A DNA stretch of 37,216 nucleotides from Cytophagales bacterium (lineage in GTDB: Bacteria; Bacteroidota; Bacteroidia; Cytophagales; Bernardetiaceae): positions 1 to 37,216 of the forward strand of contig JAAFJX010000033.1 in NCBI GenBank assembly GCA_013299045.1, in the 5' to 3' direction. Position 1 is the first letter of the stretch; each line of letters begins with the position of its first letter. The notes beneath the pieces are model-generated. The model worked only from the letters and a program-made list of their open reading frames with translations, was not told the DNA's origin and made no database searches. Positions 8,525-15,581 of the stretch are shown here, in pieces. Both the position numbers and the translations under genes were made by a program.

Positions 8525-9349
8525 TTATTTTTCATGAAATTTATCATCCTGCCATTTGGCGGGGTTGTTTATAATATAATTGGAAATGTTTTGATACGAT
8601 TGTTCGTTACGAATAATGTGTTCGTAATAATTGCGTTGCCACAATTTGCCATCAAACGGTTGCCAACCCAAATTTTTTACGCCTCGGATGTATTCATTTG
8701 TTGTCATTGTTTTGAACCATTGCACCACGGTATGTAGGGGCGAACCTATGTGTTCGCCCAAAATGGTGTGTTCGCCCAAAATTGGATTATCGTCCATCGT
8801 AGGGGCAGACCTATGTGTCTGCCCATTATCAACGTTCTGCCCATTATCAACGGATTGCCCATTATCAACGGATTGCCTGTTCATATCAGGGCAGACACGC
8901 AGGTCTGCCCCTACCATTCCGATATTTTCCACGATACAATGAAAATGGTTTGGCATCACAATCATTTCGTTACATTTGATGTCTGGGAATTTGTTCATCA
9001 ATTCAAAATACCATTTTTCAATCATTTTTCCTGCATCATTTAATATCATTTCGGGCGAACACGTCATTTCGGGCAGACACGTCATTTCGGGCGAACACGT
9101 CATTTCGGGCAGACACGCCATTTCGGGCGAACACGTCATTTCGGGCGAACACGTCATTTCGGGCGAACACGTCATTTCGGGCGAACACGTCATTTCGGGC
9201 AGACACGCAGGTCTGCCCCTACCGATATTACCAAACAAACATTCCCGATTTTGAACGCAAATGGTAATAAAATATAAACCCGCCTGCGAATAATCGTATC
9301 CTTTTAGGCGAATTGATTTTCGTTTGTGAATTTCTGGATTATATTTCAT
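8525..9349 (-). CDS. REP-associated tyrosine transposase (RAYT, Y1 family) with REP-derived insertions
   Basis: Single-strand HUH endonuclease of the RAYT group, expected to nick REP hairpins. It starts with the usual MKYNPEIHKRKSIRLKGYDY and GLYFITICVQNRE, carries the HUH motif MPNHFH (H135, H137) and the C-terminal blocks WQRNYYEHIIRNE and YIINNPAKW; Y258 is the likely catalytic tyrosine. Two regions are foreign to the family: residues 43-101, mainly eight six-residue repeats such as SPEMTC, and residues 145-202 (VGADLRVCP, QSVDNG repeats, ILGEH repeats). Both are made of REP and 18-bp repeat DNA, and the frame is unbroken. The ATG at 9349 fits the family N terminus and overlaps the hsdM stop by 11 nt; an upstream ATG at 9364 would add five residues. 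Activity with such inserts is uncertain. Confidence 0.9.
   Translation of the reverse strand: MKYNPEIHKRKSIRLKGYDYSQAGLYFITICVQNRECLFGNIGRGRPACLPEMTCSPEMTCSPEMTCSPEMTCSPEMACLPEMTCSPEMTCLPEMTCSPEMILNDAGKMIEKWYFELMNKFPDIKCNEMIVMPNHFHCIVENIGMVGADLRVCPDMNRQSVDNGQSVDNGQNVDNGQTHRSAPTMDDNPILGEHTILGEHIGSPLHTVVQWFKTMTTNEYIRGVKNLGWQPFDGKLWQRNYYEHIIRNEQSYQNISNYIINNPAKWQDDKFHEK
8734..8759 (+). repeat. REP element 3, inside the RAYT gene
   Basis: GTAG, GGGCGAAC, CTATGT, GTTCGCCC: perfect 8-bp stem of the GA flavour. Read on the coding (minus) strand it gives L-G-E-H-I-G-S-P-L. Confidence 0.85.
8749..8785 (+). repeat. Two-copy tandem repeat of a REP half
   Basis: TGTGTTCGCCCAAAATGG at 8749-8766 and a 19-nt copy at 8767-8785. 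It duplicates the right arm of REP 3 and encodes the ILGEH-ILGEH repeat of the RAYT. Confidence 0.75.
8799..8824 (+). repeat. REP element 4, inside the RAYT gene
   Basis: GTAG, GGGCAGAC, CTATGT, GTCTGCCC: perfect stem of the AG flavour. The coding strand reads G-Q-T-H-R-S-A-P-T. Confidence 0.85.
8825..8878 (+). repeat. Three-copy 18-bp tandem repeat between REP 4 and REP 5
   Basis: Three units of ATTATCAACGGATTGCCC; the first has TTCTGCCC at its end and the last ends in T. They encode QSVDNG, QSVDNG, QNVDNG in the RAYT. Inverted REPs 4 and 5 flank the array. Confidence 0.85.
8889..8914 (-). repeat. REP element 5, inside the RAYT gene
   Basis: Minus strand: GTAG, GGGCAGAC, CTGCGT, GTCTGCCC. 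The coding strand reads V-G-A-D-L-R-V-C-P, a different frame from REP 6. Confidence 0.85.
9053..9196 (+). repeat. Eight-copy 18-bp tandem array of REP halves inside the RAYT gene
   Basis: Eight perfectly phased units, GGGCGAACACGTCATTTC (units 1, 3, 5-8) or with GGGCAGAC (units 2 and 4). Each starts with a REP arm. The array runs into REP 6 at 9197. It encodes residues 52-99 of the RAYT (SPEMTC/LPEMTC). Confidence 0.92.
9197..9222 (-). repeat. REP element 6, at the edge of the tandem array
   Basis: Minus strand: GTAG, GGGCAGAC, CTGCGT, GTCTGCCC. The coding strand reads G-R-G-R-P-A-C-L-P just before the SPEMTC array. Confidence 0.85.
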
Positions 9350-10979
9350 AACCGATTTTAGCAAGGTTTAGTTTAATGGCTTCGTCCAACTCATGGGCTT
9401 TTTGCATTTGTGCTGAAAGTGTGGCTGAAAGCGTTTGCATTTTTTCGTCAAAAGCTACTCCATCTTCGGCTACTTCTTTAAAGTCAATGTATCTGCCTGG
9501 CGTAAGAATGTAGTTGTTTTTGCGTACATCTTCAATAGTAGCACTTTTGCAAAAACCTGGAATGTCCATATAGTCTGAACTACGATTTTTTTGATTAAGT
9601 GATTTCATTGATTTTCCATTTTTCAAATCAGAGCCATCAAGTAAATCATTTTTAATCAGTGGTTCAGACGCTTTTCTCCAATTGTGATAAGTGTCCGAAA
9701 TTTTGGCAATGTCTTTTTCGCTTAGTTCTTTTTGTTTACGGCTAATCATGGTGCCTAATTCTCTGGCATCAATAAAAAGGATTTCGTGCTGCCGATTTCT
9801 GAAACCACCATTGGGCGAAGACTTAGCTTCGCCCTTACTACGAGCCAAAAACCACAAACACGCTGGTATTTGTGTGTTGTAAAACAATTGCGAAGGCAAA
9901 GAAACCATACAATCTACCAAGTCGTTTTCTATCAATTCTTTTCTGATTTGGCCTTCGGTGGCAATTTCAGAACTCATACTACCGTTTGCCAACACAACGC
10001 CTGCCGTTCCAAAAGGTGCTAATTTGCTAATGAACAATTGCAACCAAGCATAGTTGGCATTACCTGTTGGTGGTACTCCATATTTCCATTTATGTGTTTC
10101 GGCTTTGTTGATGTTGTAATCGCTTACGTTAAAAGGTGGATTGGCAATGACATAGTCCACTTTCAATTCGGGGAATTTATCATTCATTAAAGTATCGCCC
10201 AATTCTATTTTGGCATCAATCCCACGAATAGCCAAATTCATTTTAGCCAATTTATAAGTCGTTGGGTTGCTCTCTTGTCCGAAGATTGAAATTTTGCCTT
10301 TGCGGTGTTCGTGCATTTCAATAAAGCGTTCGCTTTGCACAAACATTCCACCACTTCCGCAAGCACCGTCATACACACGTTTTTCGGGTTCGGGGGCAAG
10401 CATATCAACCAATATTTTCACAATGCTTTGCGGTGTGTAAAACTGTCCGCCTCTTTTGCCTTCGGCATCTGCAAACTGTCCCAAGAAATATTCAAATACC
10501 CAACCTAAAATGTCTTTGCCCTTTCCGTCTTTTCCTTTGCTTAATGTAATCGAACCAATTAAATCAATCAATTCTCCCAATCGTTGCTTGTCCAAAGCTG
10601 GTCTTGCATAGTCTTTGGGTAAAACGCCTTTTAAAGTTGGGTTGTCTTTTTCAATGGCATCCATGGCATCGTCAATGTCTTTGCCAATAGTTGGTAGTTT
10701 CGCTCTGTCTTGTAGCCATTTCCAACGTGCTGAGGGCACTACGAAAAATACTTTTTCGGACACACAAATATCTTGCAACTCGTTTTTATAGGCATCGGTT
10801 TCCCAAGTTGCACCTACTTCTTCTTCAAAGATTGGAATTATATCGTCAAAAGCATCAGAAATATATTTTAAGAATATCAAACCCAATACAACGTGTTTGT
10901 ATTCGGCAGCATCCATATTATTACGCAGTTTATCAGCAGCTTGCCAAAGGGTTTTCTCTAATTCTAAATTGTCAGTCAT
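9339..10979 (-). CDS. hsdM: Type I restriction-modification methylase subunit HsdM
   Basis: N6-adenine methyltransferase subunit that protects host sites and is needed for restriction. The 546 residues begin with the helical HsdM N-terminal domain (about 10-150), followed by the SAM-binding motif I YDGACGSGGMF (203-213), motif IV NPPF (280-283) and the conserved LFIDAREL (401-408). Length is typical. Residues 381-389 (SKGEAKSSP) are encoded exactly by a REP element and lie in a variable loop before LFIDAREL. A Ser/Lys/Asn-rich stretch (NGKSMKSLNQKN, about 455-470) also looks unlike the conserved core. It is the first gene of the operon; no good TAnnTTTG match is seen in the 130 bp upstream, only TAAATTG about 35 bp before the ATG. 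Confidence 0.96.
   Translation of the reverse strand: MTDNLELEKTLWQAADKLRNNMDAAEYKHVVLGLIFLKYISDAFDDIIPIFEEEVGATWETDAYKNELQDICVSEKVFFVVPSARWKWLQDRAKLPTIGKDIDDAMDAIEKDNPTLKGVLPKDYARPALDKQRLGELIDLIGSITLSKGKDGKGKDILGWVFEYFLGQFADAEGKRGGQFYTPQSIVKILVDMLAPEPEKRVYDGACGSGGMFVQSERFIEMHEHRKGKISIFGQESNPTTYKLAKMNLAIRGIDAKIELGDTLMNDKFPELKVDYVIANPPFNVSDYNINKAETHKWKYGVPPTGNANYAWLQLFISKLAPFGTAGVVLANGSMSSEIATEGQIRKELIENDLVDCMVSLPSQLFYNTQIPACLWFLARSKGEAKSSPNGGFRNRQHEILFIDARELGTMISRKQKELSEKDIAKISDTYHNWRKASEPLIKNDLLDGSDLKNGKSMKSLNQKNRSSDYMDIPGFCKSATIEDVRKNNYILTPGRYIDFKEVAEDGVAFDEKMQTLSATLSAQMQKAHELDEAIKLNLAKIGYEI
9813..9838 (-). repeat. REP-like element 7, inside hsdM
   Basis: Minus strand: GTAA, GGGCGAAG, CTAAGT, CTTCGCCC: same 4-8-6-8 layout and a perfect stem, with compensating arm changes (G..C to G..C swapped). 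It encodes HsdM residues 381-389. Confidence 0.75.
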
Positions 10980-11114
10980 TGTCTGTTTATTATTCTTAGT
11001 TTATGGGTGCAATTTAGTTTTTTCATTCTTGTTTAAGGCTGTGGTATTTTTATATTGGCTTTCGTTTTTGTCGGACTGTCAATGTTTTGCAAGGGTTTCT
11101 TGGCAATGGGCATA

Positions 11115-12191
11115 TCAAAACGGAGTTGCACAGTGCTTTGCATTCTTTCTGCGCCTTTGCGTGTAGAGCGGTCGCTGCTTGGGCGCAAACTTTTGCAAAT
11201 GTGGACAGGCGCAATCGTGTAGATAGCCCTCGTGGTCGCGTGAGTTCACTTTGCGCTCTTTGAGTTCTTTTTCTTGCTCTTCTATGATTCGCTGGATTTC
11301 TTTTTCGGATAATTTTACAAATTTGTTGAGGTCTGGGCTGCCCGCATCTACCCAGGCGGTGTACCAGAGGTCTCCTACCATCTTGATAGCGGCGCGCATT
11401 TGTCGCTCTACCTGTCCGTTCAGCCATGTGTGGTAGGCTTCCGAGAACTCCCTGGAATAAACCCGTGTTTGTACATTCCCACGCATTTCGTAGCCAAATT
11501 TTCTATCCTCACCCATCTTGAGCGTTAGCTCACGTTCAAATTTTAGGACAGAATCTAAGGCGGCATGCGCATTTTCAACGGCGAGCCAGGCTCTGCTTGT
11601 TACATCTTTTTCATAATGAGCATCTTCAAAAAAGAGGTCGTAGTTGTCAGAGAACAGTTCTGGTAGGCGCGACTCCCAAAAGCCATGTATGCCATACTGC
11701 CCAGTGAGTTGGCCGTTGTAATTGACTGTTGTGTGTAGAGGCACGTTTGCATCACCAATATAATGCCCCAAATCTGCTGCCAGAAGCAAAATTCGCTCTA
11801 CATTCTGCTCCTCAAATGCCTTAGTAAGACGGTATTTCATGCTCACAATATGCCAAGGCACAATGCCATAGGCCATGAGTGTGTCTTCAGAATATTTGGC
11901 TACGGCATCGTTCCAGCGGCGCGGCATGGTTTTGATGGCTTCTTTGCCATAAACGTCAATATCTATATAATGTCGTGGCGCTTCCCCTTCTACGGCATAG
12001 CGGCGACGGTCTGGGTTTACAGAATTTTCTGTTAAGTAAACAATGTTTGCCTTAAAAAAGGAAATCATGGGGGGTGGAAGCGTAAAAACTGCCGTACGAT
12101 TTATCAGTTTATGGGAATAGAACCCCCAACTCATCGCTAAATGAGTCGTTAGTACAAAGCCAATGAATAGAATACTGATTTTTTTGAACAT
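11115..12191 (-). CDS. Secreted zinc-dependent phospholipase C / S1-P1 nuclease-like hydrolase
   Basis: Exported trinuclear-zinc phosphodiesterase-like enzyme. From the ATG at 12191 it has 358 residues with a signal peptide (MFKKISILFIGFVLTTHLAMS); cleavage before W22 would expose the N-terminal Trp that is a zinc ligand in this superfamily. The other ligands line up: H27, D61, H74, H143 and D147 (LGHYIGDANVPLH), H153, H169 and E173 (IHGFWE). The last ligand is Glu, as in Bacillus phospholipase C, where S1/P1 nucleases have Asp, so a lipase role is slightly favoured. The C terminus (after about 310) is charged and ends with a Cys/His-rich, basic tail (CACPH, RRRK). An upstream in-frame start at 12263 would spoil the signal peptide. 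It stands between two operons. Substrate not known. Confidence 0.75.
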   Translation of the reverse strand: MFKKISILFIGFVLTTHLAMSWGFYSHKLINRTAVFTLPPPMISFFKANIVYLTENSVNPDRRRYAVEGEAPRHYIDIDVYGKEAIKTMPRRWNDAVAKYSEDTLMAYGIVPWHIVSMKYRLTKAFEEQNVERILLLAADLGHYIGDANVPLHTTVNYNGQLTGQYGIHGFWESRLPELFSDNYDLFFEDAHYEKDVTSRAWLAVENAHAALDSVLKFERELTLKMGEDRKFGYEMRGNVQTRVYSREFSEAYHTWLNGQVERQMRAAIKMVGDLWYTAWVDAGSPDLNKFVKLSEKEIQRIIEEQEKELKERKVNSRDHEGYLHDCACPHLQKFAPKQRPLYTQRRRKNAKHCATPF

Positions 12192-12311
12192 GGACGCTGC
12201 TTTGAGTTTTTTAAGACAAATTCTTTTCAACACAATTTTAGGCAAAAATTGTAGGCTGGGCAAGCACTACACAGAAAATTAACGAAACAGCATCTTTGTT
12301 GTAACTTAGCC

Positions 12312-13742
12312 TCAAGACATCATCTTACTCTGGCATATAAAATCTGTACGTGGAACATCAGTTTTAGCAATGGCGCTAAAGCCACCAGCCACTTCTGAAA
12401 AATTACGGAAGCCTCTGGCCTGCAAAATACTGGCCGCAATCATGCTCCGATAGCCTCCCGCACAGTGTATGTAGAAGTGCTCGCTAGGGTTGATGTCCTT
12501 TGTCCAGAGGTTGATGTCTGCAAGTGGCCGCAGATAAGCCTCTTCTACGTGTTCGGCAGTATATTCGCCCTCTTTACGTATATCAATAACCTTGCTTTTG
12601 CCAATTTTTACTTCTTCTGCAAACTGCTGTGCCGTGATTCGATTGACAGTATCTATTTCTTTATTAGCTTCTTGCCAAGCCGCAAAACCTCCTTTGAGAT
12701 AACCCAAAATGTTGTCAAAACCCACACGGCTCAGGCGAGTAGCACACTCCGCTTCACGGCCAGCATCAGTTATGAGGATAAGGGGCTGTTTGACATCGCC
12801 TATCATAGCGCCTACCCAAGGGGCAAAGTCTCCATTAATGCCTATATTGATAGATTGAGGGACAAAACCCTTGCAAAAATCTGCACTGCTTCGTGTATCC
12901 AAAACAAGGGCATTGGTTTCTTCCACAAGTACTTCCAGTTCTTGGACGCTCAGTTCGCGCATGGCGTTCTGCATAACGTTCTCAAAGCTATTGTATCCCA
13001 TTTTATTCAGCATGACGTTTGCGCCAAAGTAGGGCGGTGGGGCAAGAAGGCCGTCCGTAACCTCCGCGACGAACTCATGAACGGTCATATCGGCTCTTAA
13101 GGCGTAGTTTTGTTGCTTTTGCAGCCCAATGGTAGAAACGGTTTCTTTGCTCATATTTTTTCCGCAAGCGCTTCCTGCTCCGTGTCCGGGATAAACGGTA
13201 ACGTCGTTTGGCAGGGTCATAATCTTAGAGCGGAGTGAATGAAATAGTGTAGTGGCTAGCTGTTCTTGGGTCATGCTGGTATTTTTTTGGGCGAGGTCTG
13301 GCCTGCCTACATCGCCAATGAAGAGGGTATCGCCACTAAAAATAGTTCTGGGTGTGTCGTTTTCGTCCAACAAGAGATAGCAAGTACTTTCCATAGTGTG
13401 TCCTGGTGTATGCAAAACCTTTATTTTGACTTGGCCAAGTTGGAAAATTTGCTCGTCTTTTGCGCTCACAAACTCAAAGTTGGGCAGAGCATTTGGGCCA
13501 TAGACAATAGGCGCTGCTGTGGCCTTGCTCAAGTCTAGGTGTCCACTAACGAAATCGGCGTGAAAGTGCGTTTCAAAAATATATTTGAGCTTAACTCCGT
13601 CGCGCTGGAGACGCTCCAAGTAAGGCTTAGTTTCGCGAAGAGGGTCAATGATGGCAGCTTCCCCCGCGCTAGTTATGTAGTATGCGCCTTGTGCGAGGCA
13701 GCCTGTATAAATTTGTTCAACTAAAAAAGAAGGTGTGTTCAT
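12312..13742 (-). CDS. CstB/Blh-like persulfide dioxygenase fused to two rhodanese domains
   Basis: Sulfane-sulfur detoxifying enzyme. The N-terminal metallo-beta-lactamase domain (1-235) carries THFHADF (H59, H61, D63), HTPGHT (H115), SGDTLFIGDVGRPDL (D138) and YPGHG (H187), the ETHE1-type persulfide dioxygenase pattern in which one iron is held by two His and an Asp. Two rhodanese domains follow. In the first (about 265-360) the active-site position reads ITDAGRE, without Cys; in the second (about 370-470) C427 in HCAGGYRS is present. This MBL, pseudo-rhodanese, rhodanese order is that of Staphylococcus CstB, which turns persulfide into thiosulfate. It is the last gene of the ArsR-TauE-YeeE operon, 38 bp after DUF6691. 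Oxidation of persulfide is inferred from motifs and context. Confidence 0.88.
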   Translation of the reverse strand: MNTPSFLVEQIYTGCLAQGAYYITSAGEAAIIDPLRETKPYLERLQRDGVKLKYIFETHFHADFVSGHLDLSKATAAPIVYGPNALPNFEFVSAKDEQIFQLGQVKIKVLHTPGHTMESTCYLLLDENDTPRTIFSGDTLFIGDVGRPDLAQKNTSMTQEQLATTLFHSLRSKIMTLPNDVTVYPGHGAGSACGKNMSKETVSTIGLQKQQNYALRADMTVHEFVAEVTDGLLAPPPYFGANVMLNKMGYNSFENVMQNAMRELSVQELEVLVEETNALVLDTRSSADFCKGFVPQSINIGINGDFAPWVGAMIGDVKQPLILITDAGREAECATRLSRVGFDNILGYLKGGFAAWQEANKEIDTVNRITAQQFAEEVKIGKSKVIDIRKEGEYTAEHVEEAYLRPLADINLWTKDINPSEHFYIHCAGGYRSMIAASILQARGFRNFSEVAGGFSAIAKTDVPRTDFICQSKMMS

Positions 13743-13780
13743 TGTTCTAATTTGCTTATAGTTAGTAGATTGTTTGAATT

Positions 13781-14194
13781 TTAATGCGGTAGTTTTTCTT
13801 TAAAAAAGCCATAAACCCATGTGCCCGCTATGGCGCTCAGGAGCGTCAGGAGTATTACGCCAAACCCACTGCCAATTTGCGCAAACAAAGGGCCAGGGCA
13901 AGCACCAGTGATAGCCCAGCCTATGCCAAAGAGCAAGCCTCCAAAGACATGTCCCCAATTAAACGTCTTTTCTGCCCAAATGATTTTTTCGCCATCTAAT
14001 GTTTTGATGTTGAATTTTTTGAGCAAAAACAAAGAGAGCATTCCTACCAAAACGGCTGTGCCTATTACGCCAAACATATGGAAAGATTGCAAGTAAAACA
14101 TTTCTTGAATCCGAAACCAACTGATAATTTCCGCTTTGACGAACACGATGCCAAAAAGCAAGCCCAGAACTAAGTATTTAATTTTTTTCATCAT
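13781..14194 (-). CDS. YeeE/YedE-type membrane protein (DUF6691)
   Basis: A 137-residue integral membrane protein with about four hydrophobic segments (KYLVLGLLFGIVFV, FGVIGTAVLVGMLSLFLL, HVFGGLLFGIGWAI, and a last one near IGSGFGVILLTLLSAIAG). The signature GWAITGACPGPLFAQIGSG is that of the second half of split YeeE/YedE sulfur-compound transporters. The ATG at 14194 lies two bases after the stop of the upstream YeeE gene, a translationally coupled arrangement, so the two halves probably work as one transporter (PmpA/PmpB in bigR operons). It likely moves thiosulfate or another sulfur compound, by context. A longer reading frame begins at 14329 but overlaps the neighbour and is not credible. 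Confidence 0.83.
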   Translation of the reverse strand: MMKKIKYLVLGLLFGIVFVKAEIISWFRIQEMFYLQSFHMFGVIGTAVLVGMLSLFLLKKFNIKTLDGEKIIWAEKTFNWGHVFGGLLFGIGWAITGACPGPLFAQIGSGFGVILLTLLSAIAGTWVYGFFKEKLPH

Positions 14195-14196
14195 TC

Positions 14197-14763
14197 CTAA
14201 AACTGTTTGAGTAAAAAAGGAACAAGCCAGTTGGCAGATACAAAGCCCCCCGCCATGAAGCAACAAGTAGCCACCAAAGAGGGCCATTGCAAACCAGAAA
14301 GCCCCATAATGGCGTGACCGCTCGTGCAACCACCTGCATAGCGCGTTCCAAAGCCGACCAGAAAGCCGCCTAGTACAAAAAAGAAAAAACCTCTGGCGGT
14401 TAGCAAGTTATCCATGCCAAAAATTTGAGGAGGCATGGATTGAGAATAATCGGTAATGCCGAGAACAGTCAGCTTGTTTTTTGTACCTTCAGCCAGAACA
14501 ATAGCTTCGCCAGAGCCAAGAAATTGCGTGGCAACTATGCCTCCCAGAAAAATACCCAGTACAAATAACAAGTTCCAAACTTCGTCTTTCCAGTTATACT
14601 GAAAAAACGGCAGGCCAGCAGGGATACAAGCTGCACAAATATGCCGCAGGGAAGAAGATATACCAAAACTTTTGTTGCCAACTAGCAGCAATGTAGGCAC
14701 TATCAGGCCAATCAAAAGACCAGCGACTGACCAATGCCAAGGTTGTTTGATGATTTCGAGCAT
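14197..14763 (-). CDS. YeeE/YedE family sulfur transport protein
   Basis: A 188-residue membrane protein with about five hydrophobic stretches and the family signature GFGTRYAGGCTSGHAIMG near residues 137-154, including the conserved Cys-containing GGCTSGH block. In full-length YeeE the equivalent halves lie on one polypeptide and carry thiosulfate; here the second half is the next gene. It follows TauE/SafE after 8 bp. Being between an exporter and a persulfide dioxygenase under an ArsR-type gene, it probably handles sulfane sulfur or thiosulfate, but direction of transport cannot be told from sequence. Confidence 0.87.
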   Translation of the reverse strand: MLEIIKQPWHWSVAGLLIGLIVPTLLLVGNKSFGISSSLRHICAACIPAGLPFFQYNWKDEVWNLLFVLGIFLGGIVATQFLGSGEAIVLAEGTKNKLTVLGITDYSQSMPPQIFGMDNLLTARGFFFFVLGGFLVGFGTRYAGGCTSGHAIMGLSGLQWPSLVATCCFMAGGFVSANWLVPFLLKQF

Positions 14764-14771
14764 CGTTTTAT

Positions 14772-15569
14772 TTACTTCAACAGCGTTTCTTTAAGAATGA
14801 TATAAGCACCCATGAGCAATACAAACCAACCAAAAGCTGGTTTTAGCTTATTTCCATCAATTTTTTTTGAAAGACCAATTCCTACAAGAATTCCCCCAAT
14901 GGCCGCCGCTGACATGAACCCAAGCAGAGTCCAATCAATGACGGTGCTGCTGCTTTCACCCAAAAAACCTAACAAAGACTTGGCAGCGATAATGAGCAAG
15001 GACGTGCCTACAGCCTCTTTCATGGGCAATTTTGAAAGGACTACTAGTGCGGGAATTATCAAGAAGCCACCACCAGCGCCTACAAGCCCAGTCAATATGC
15101 CCACTACAGTACCTTCCAGCACAATGAGTGGATAGTTAAACTTTCGCGCTGAGCTACTTAGGTCTTTATCTTGTTCATTCTTTTTGAGCATACTGTAAGC
15201 TGCCGCTATCATCAAGACAGCAAACAAAAGCAGCAAAAAGGTATCTTTTGACAGGCTGAAAGCGGCTGTTTCTATAATTTGTGTGGGAATAGCAGGCACA
15301 ATATAAGCCCTTGTTAAGTAAACCGCCACAATAGAAGGCGCGCCAAAAACTGCTGCAGTTTGTAGGTTTATCAGCTTATCCTTAAAATAGCTGACTGAAC
15401 CAACTGCACTCGTTAGACCCACTACGAAAAGAGAATAAGCTGTAGCAGTAACAACCTGAATACCAAACAAATAAACAAGAACGGGCACTGTCAAGATACT
15501 GCCACCACCACCCATCAAGCCAAGTGATATGCCAATGAGAACCGATGCCATGTATCCGAGTGCTTCCAC
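14772..15569 (-). CDS. tauE: TauE/SafE family sulfite/organosulfonate exporter
   Basis: A 265-residue polytopic membrane protein with about eight hydrophobic segments. The typical start GLMGGGGSILTVPVLVYLFG (residues 18-37) and the internal repeat GLVGAGGGFLIIPALVVLSK (about 161-180) identify the two-fold TauE/SafE fold. In bigR and cst operons the member next to a persulfide dioxygenase is thought to export sulfite made from persulfide oxidation. It starts 12 bp after the ArsR gene and precedes the YeeE pair by 8 bp, so it is co-transcribed. The sulfite substrate is inferred from the neighbours. Confidence 0.9.
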   Translation of the reverse strand: MEALGYMASVLIGISLGLMGGGGSILTVPVLVYLFGIQVVTATAYSLFVVGLTSAVGSVSYFKDKLINLQTAAVFGAPSIVAVYLTRAYIVPAIPTQIIETAAFSLSKDTFLLLLFAVLMIAAAYSMLKKNEQDKDLSSSARKFNYPLIVLEGTVVGILTGLVGAGGGFLIIPALVVLSKLPMKEAVGTSLLIIAAKSLLGFLGESSSTVIDWTLLGFMSAAAIGGILVGIGLSKKIDGNKLKPAFGWFVLLMGAYIILKETLLK

Positions 15570-15581
15570 TTTGTGCTCTGT

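Noticed and set aside
9053-9196. CRISPR array
   Set aside because: The 18-bp units are contiguous without spacers and lie in a coding frame; no cas genes are present.
8976-9254. Plus-strand frame with GEHVISG repeats
   Set aside because: It is the opposite-strand reading of the RAYT array. The minus strand carries the HUH and tyrosine motifs.
11050-11427. Arg-rich minus-strand frame overlapping the phospholipase-like gene
   Set aside because: Composition is typical of an out-of-frame reading, and the overlapping gene has a signal peptide and full metal ligands.
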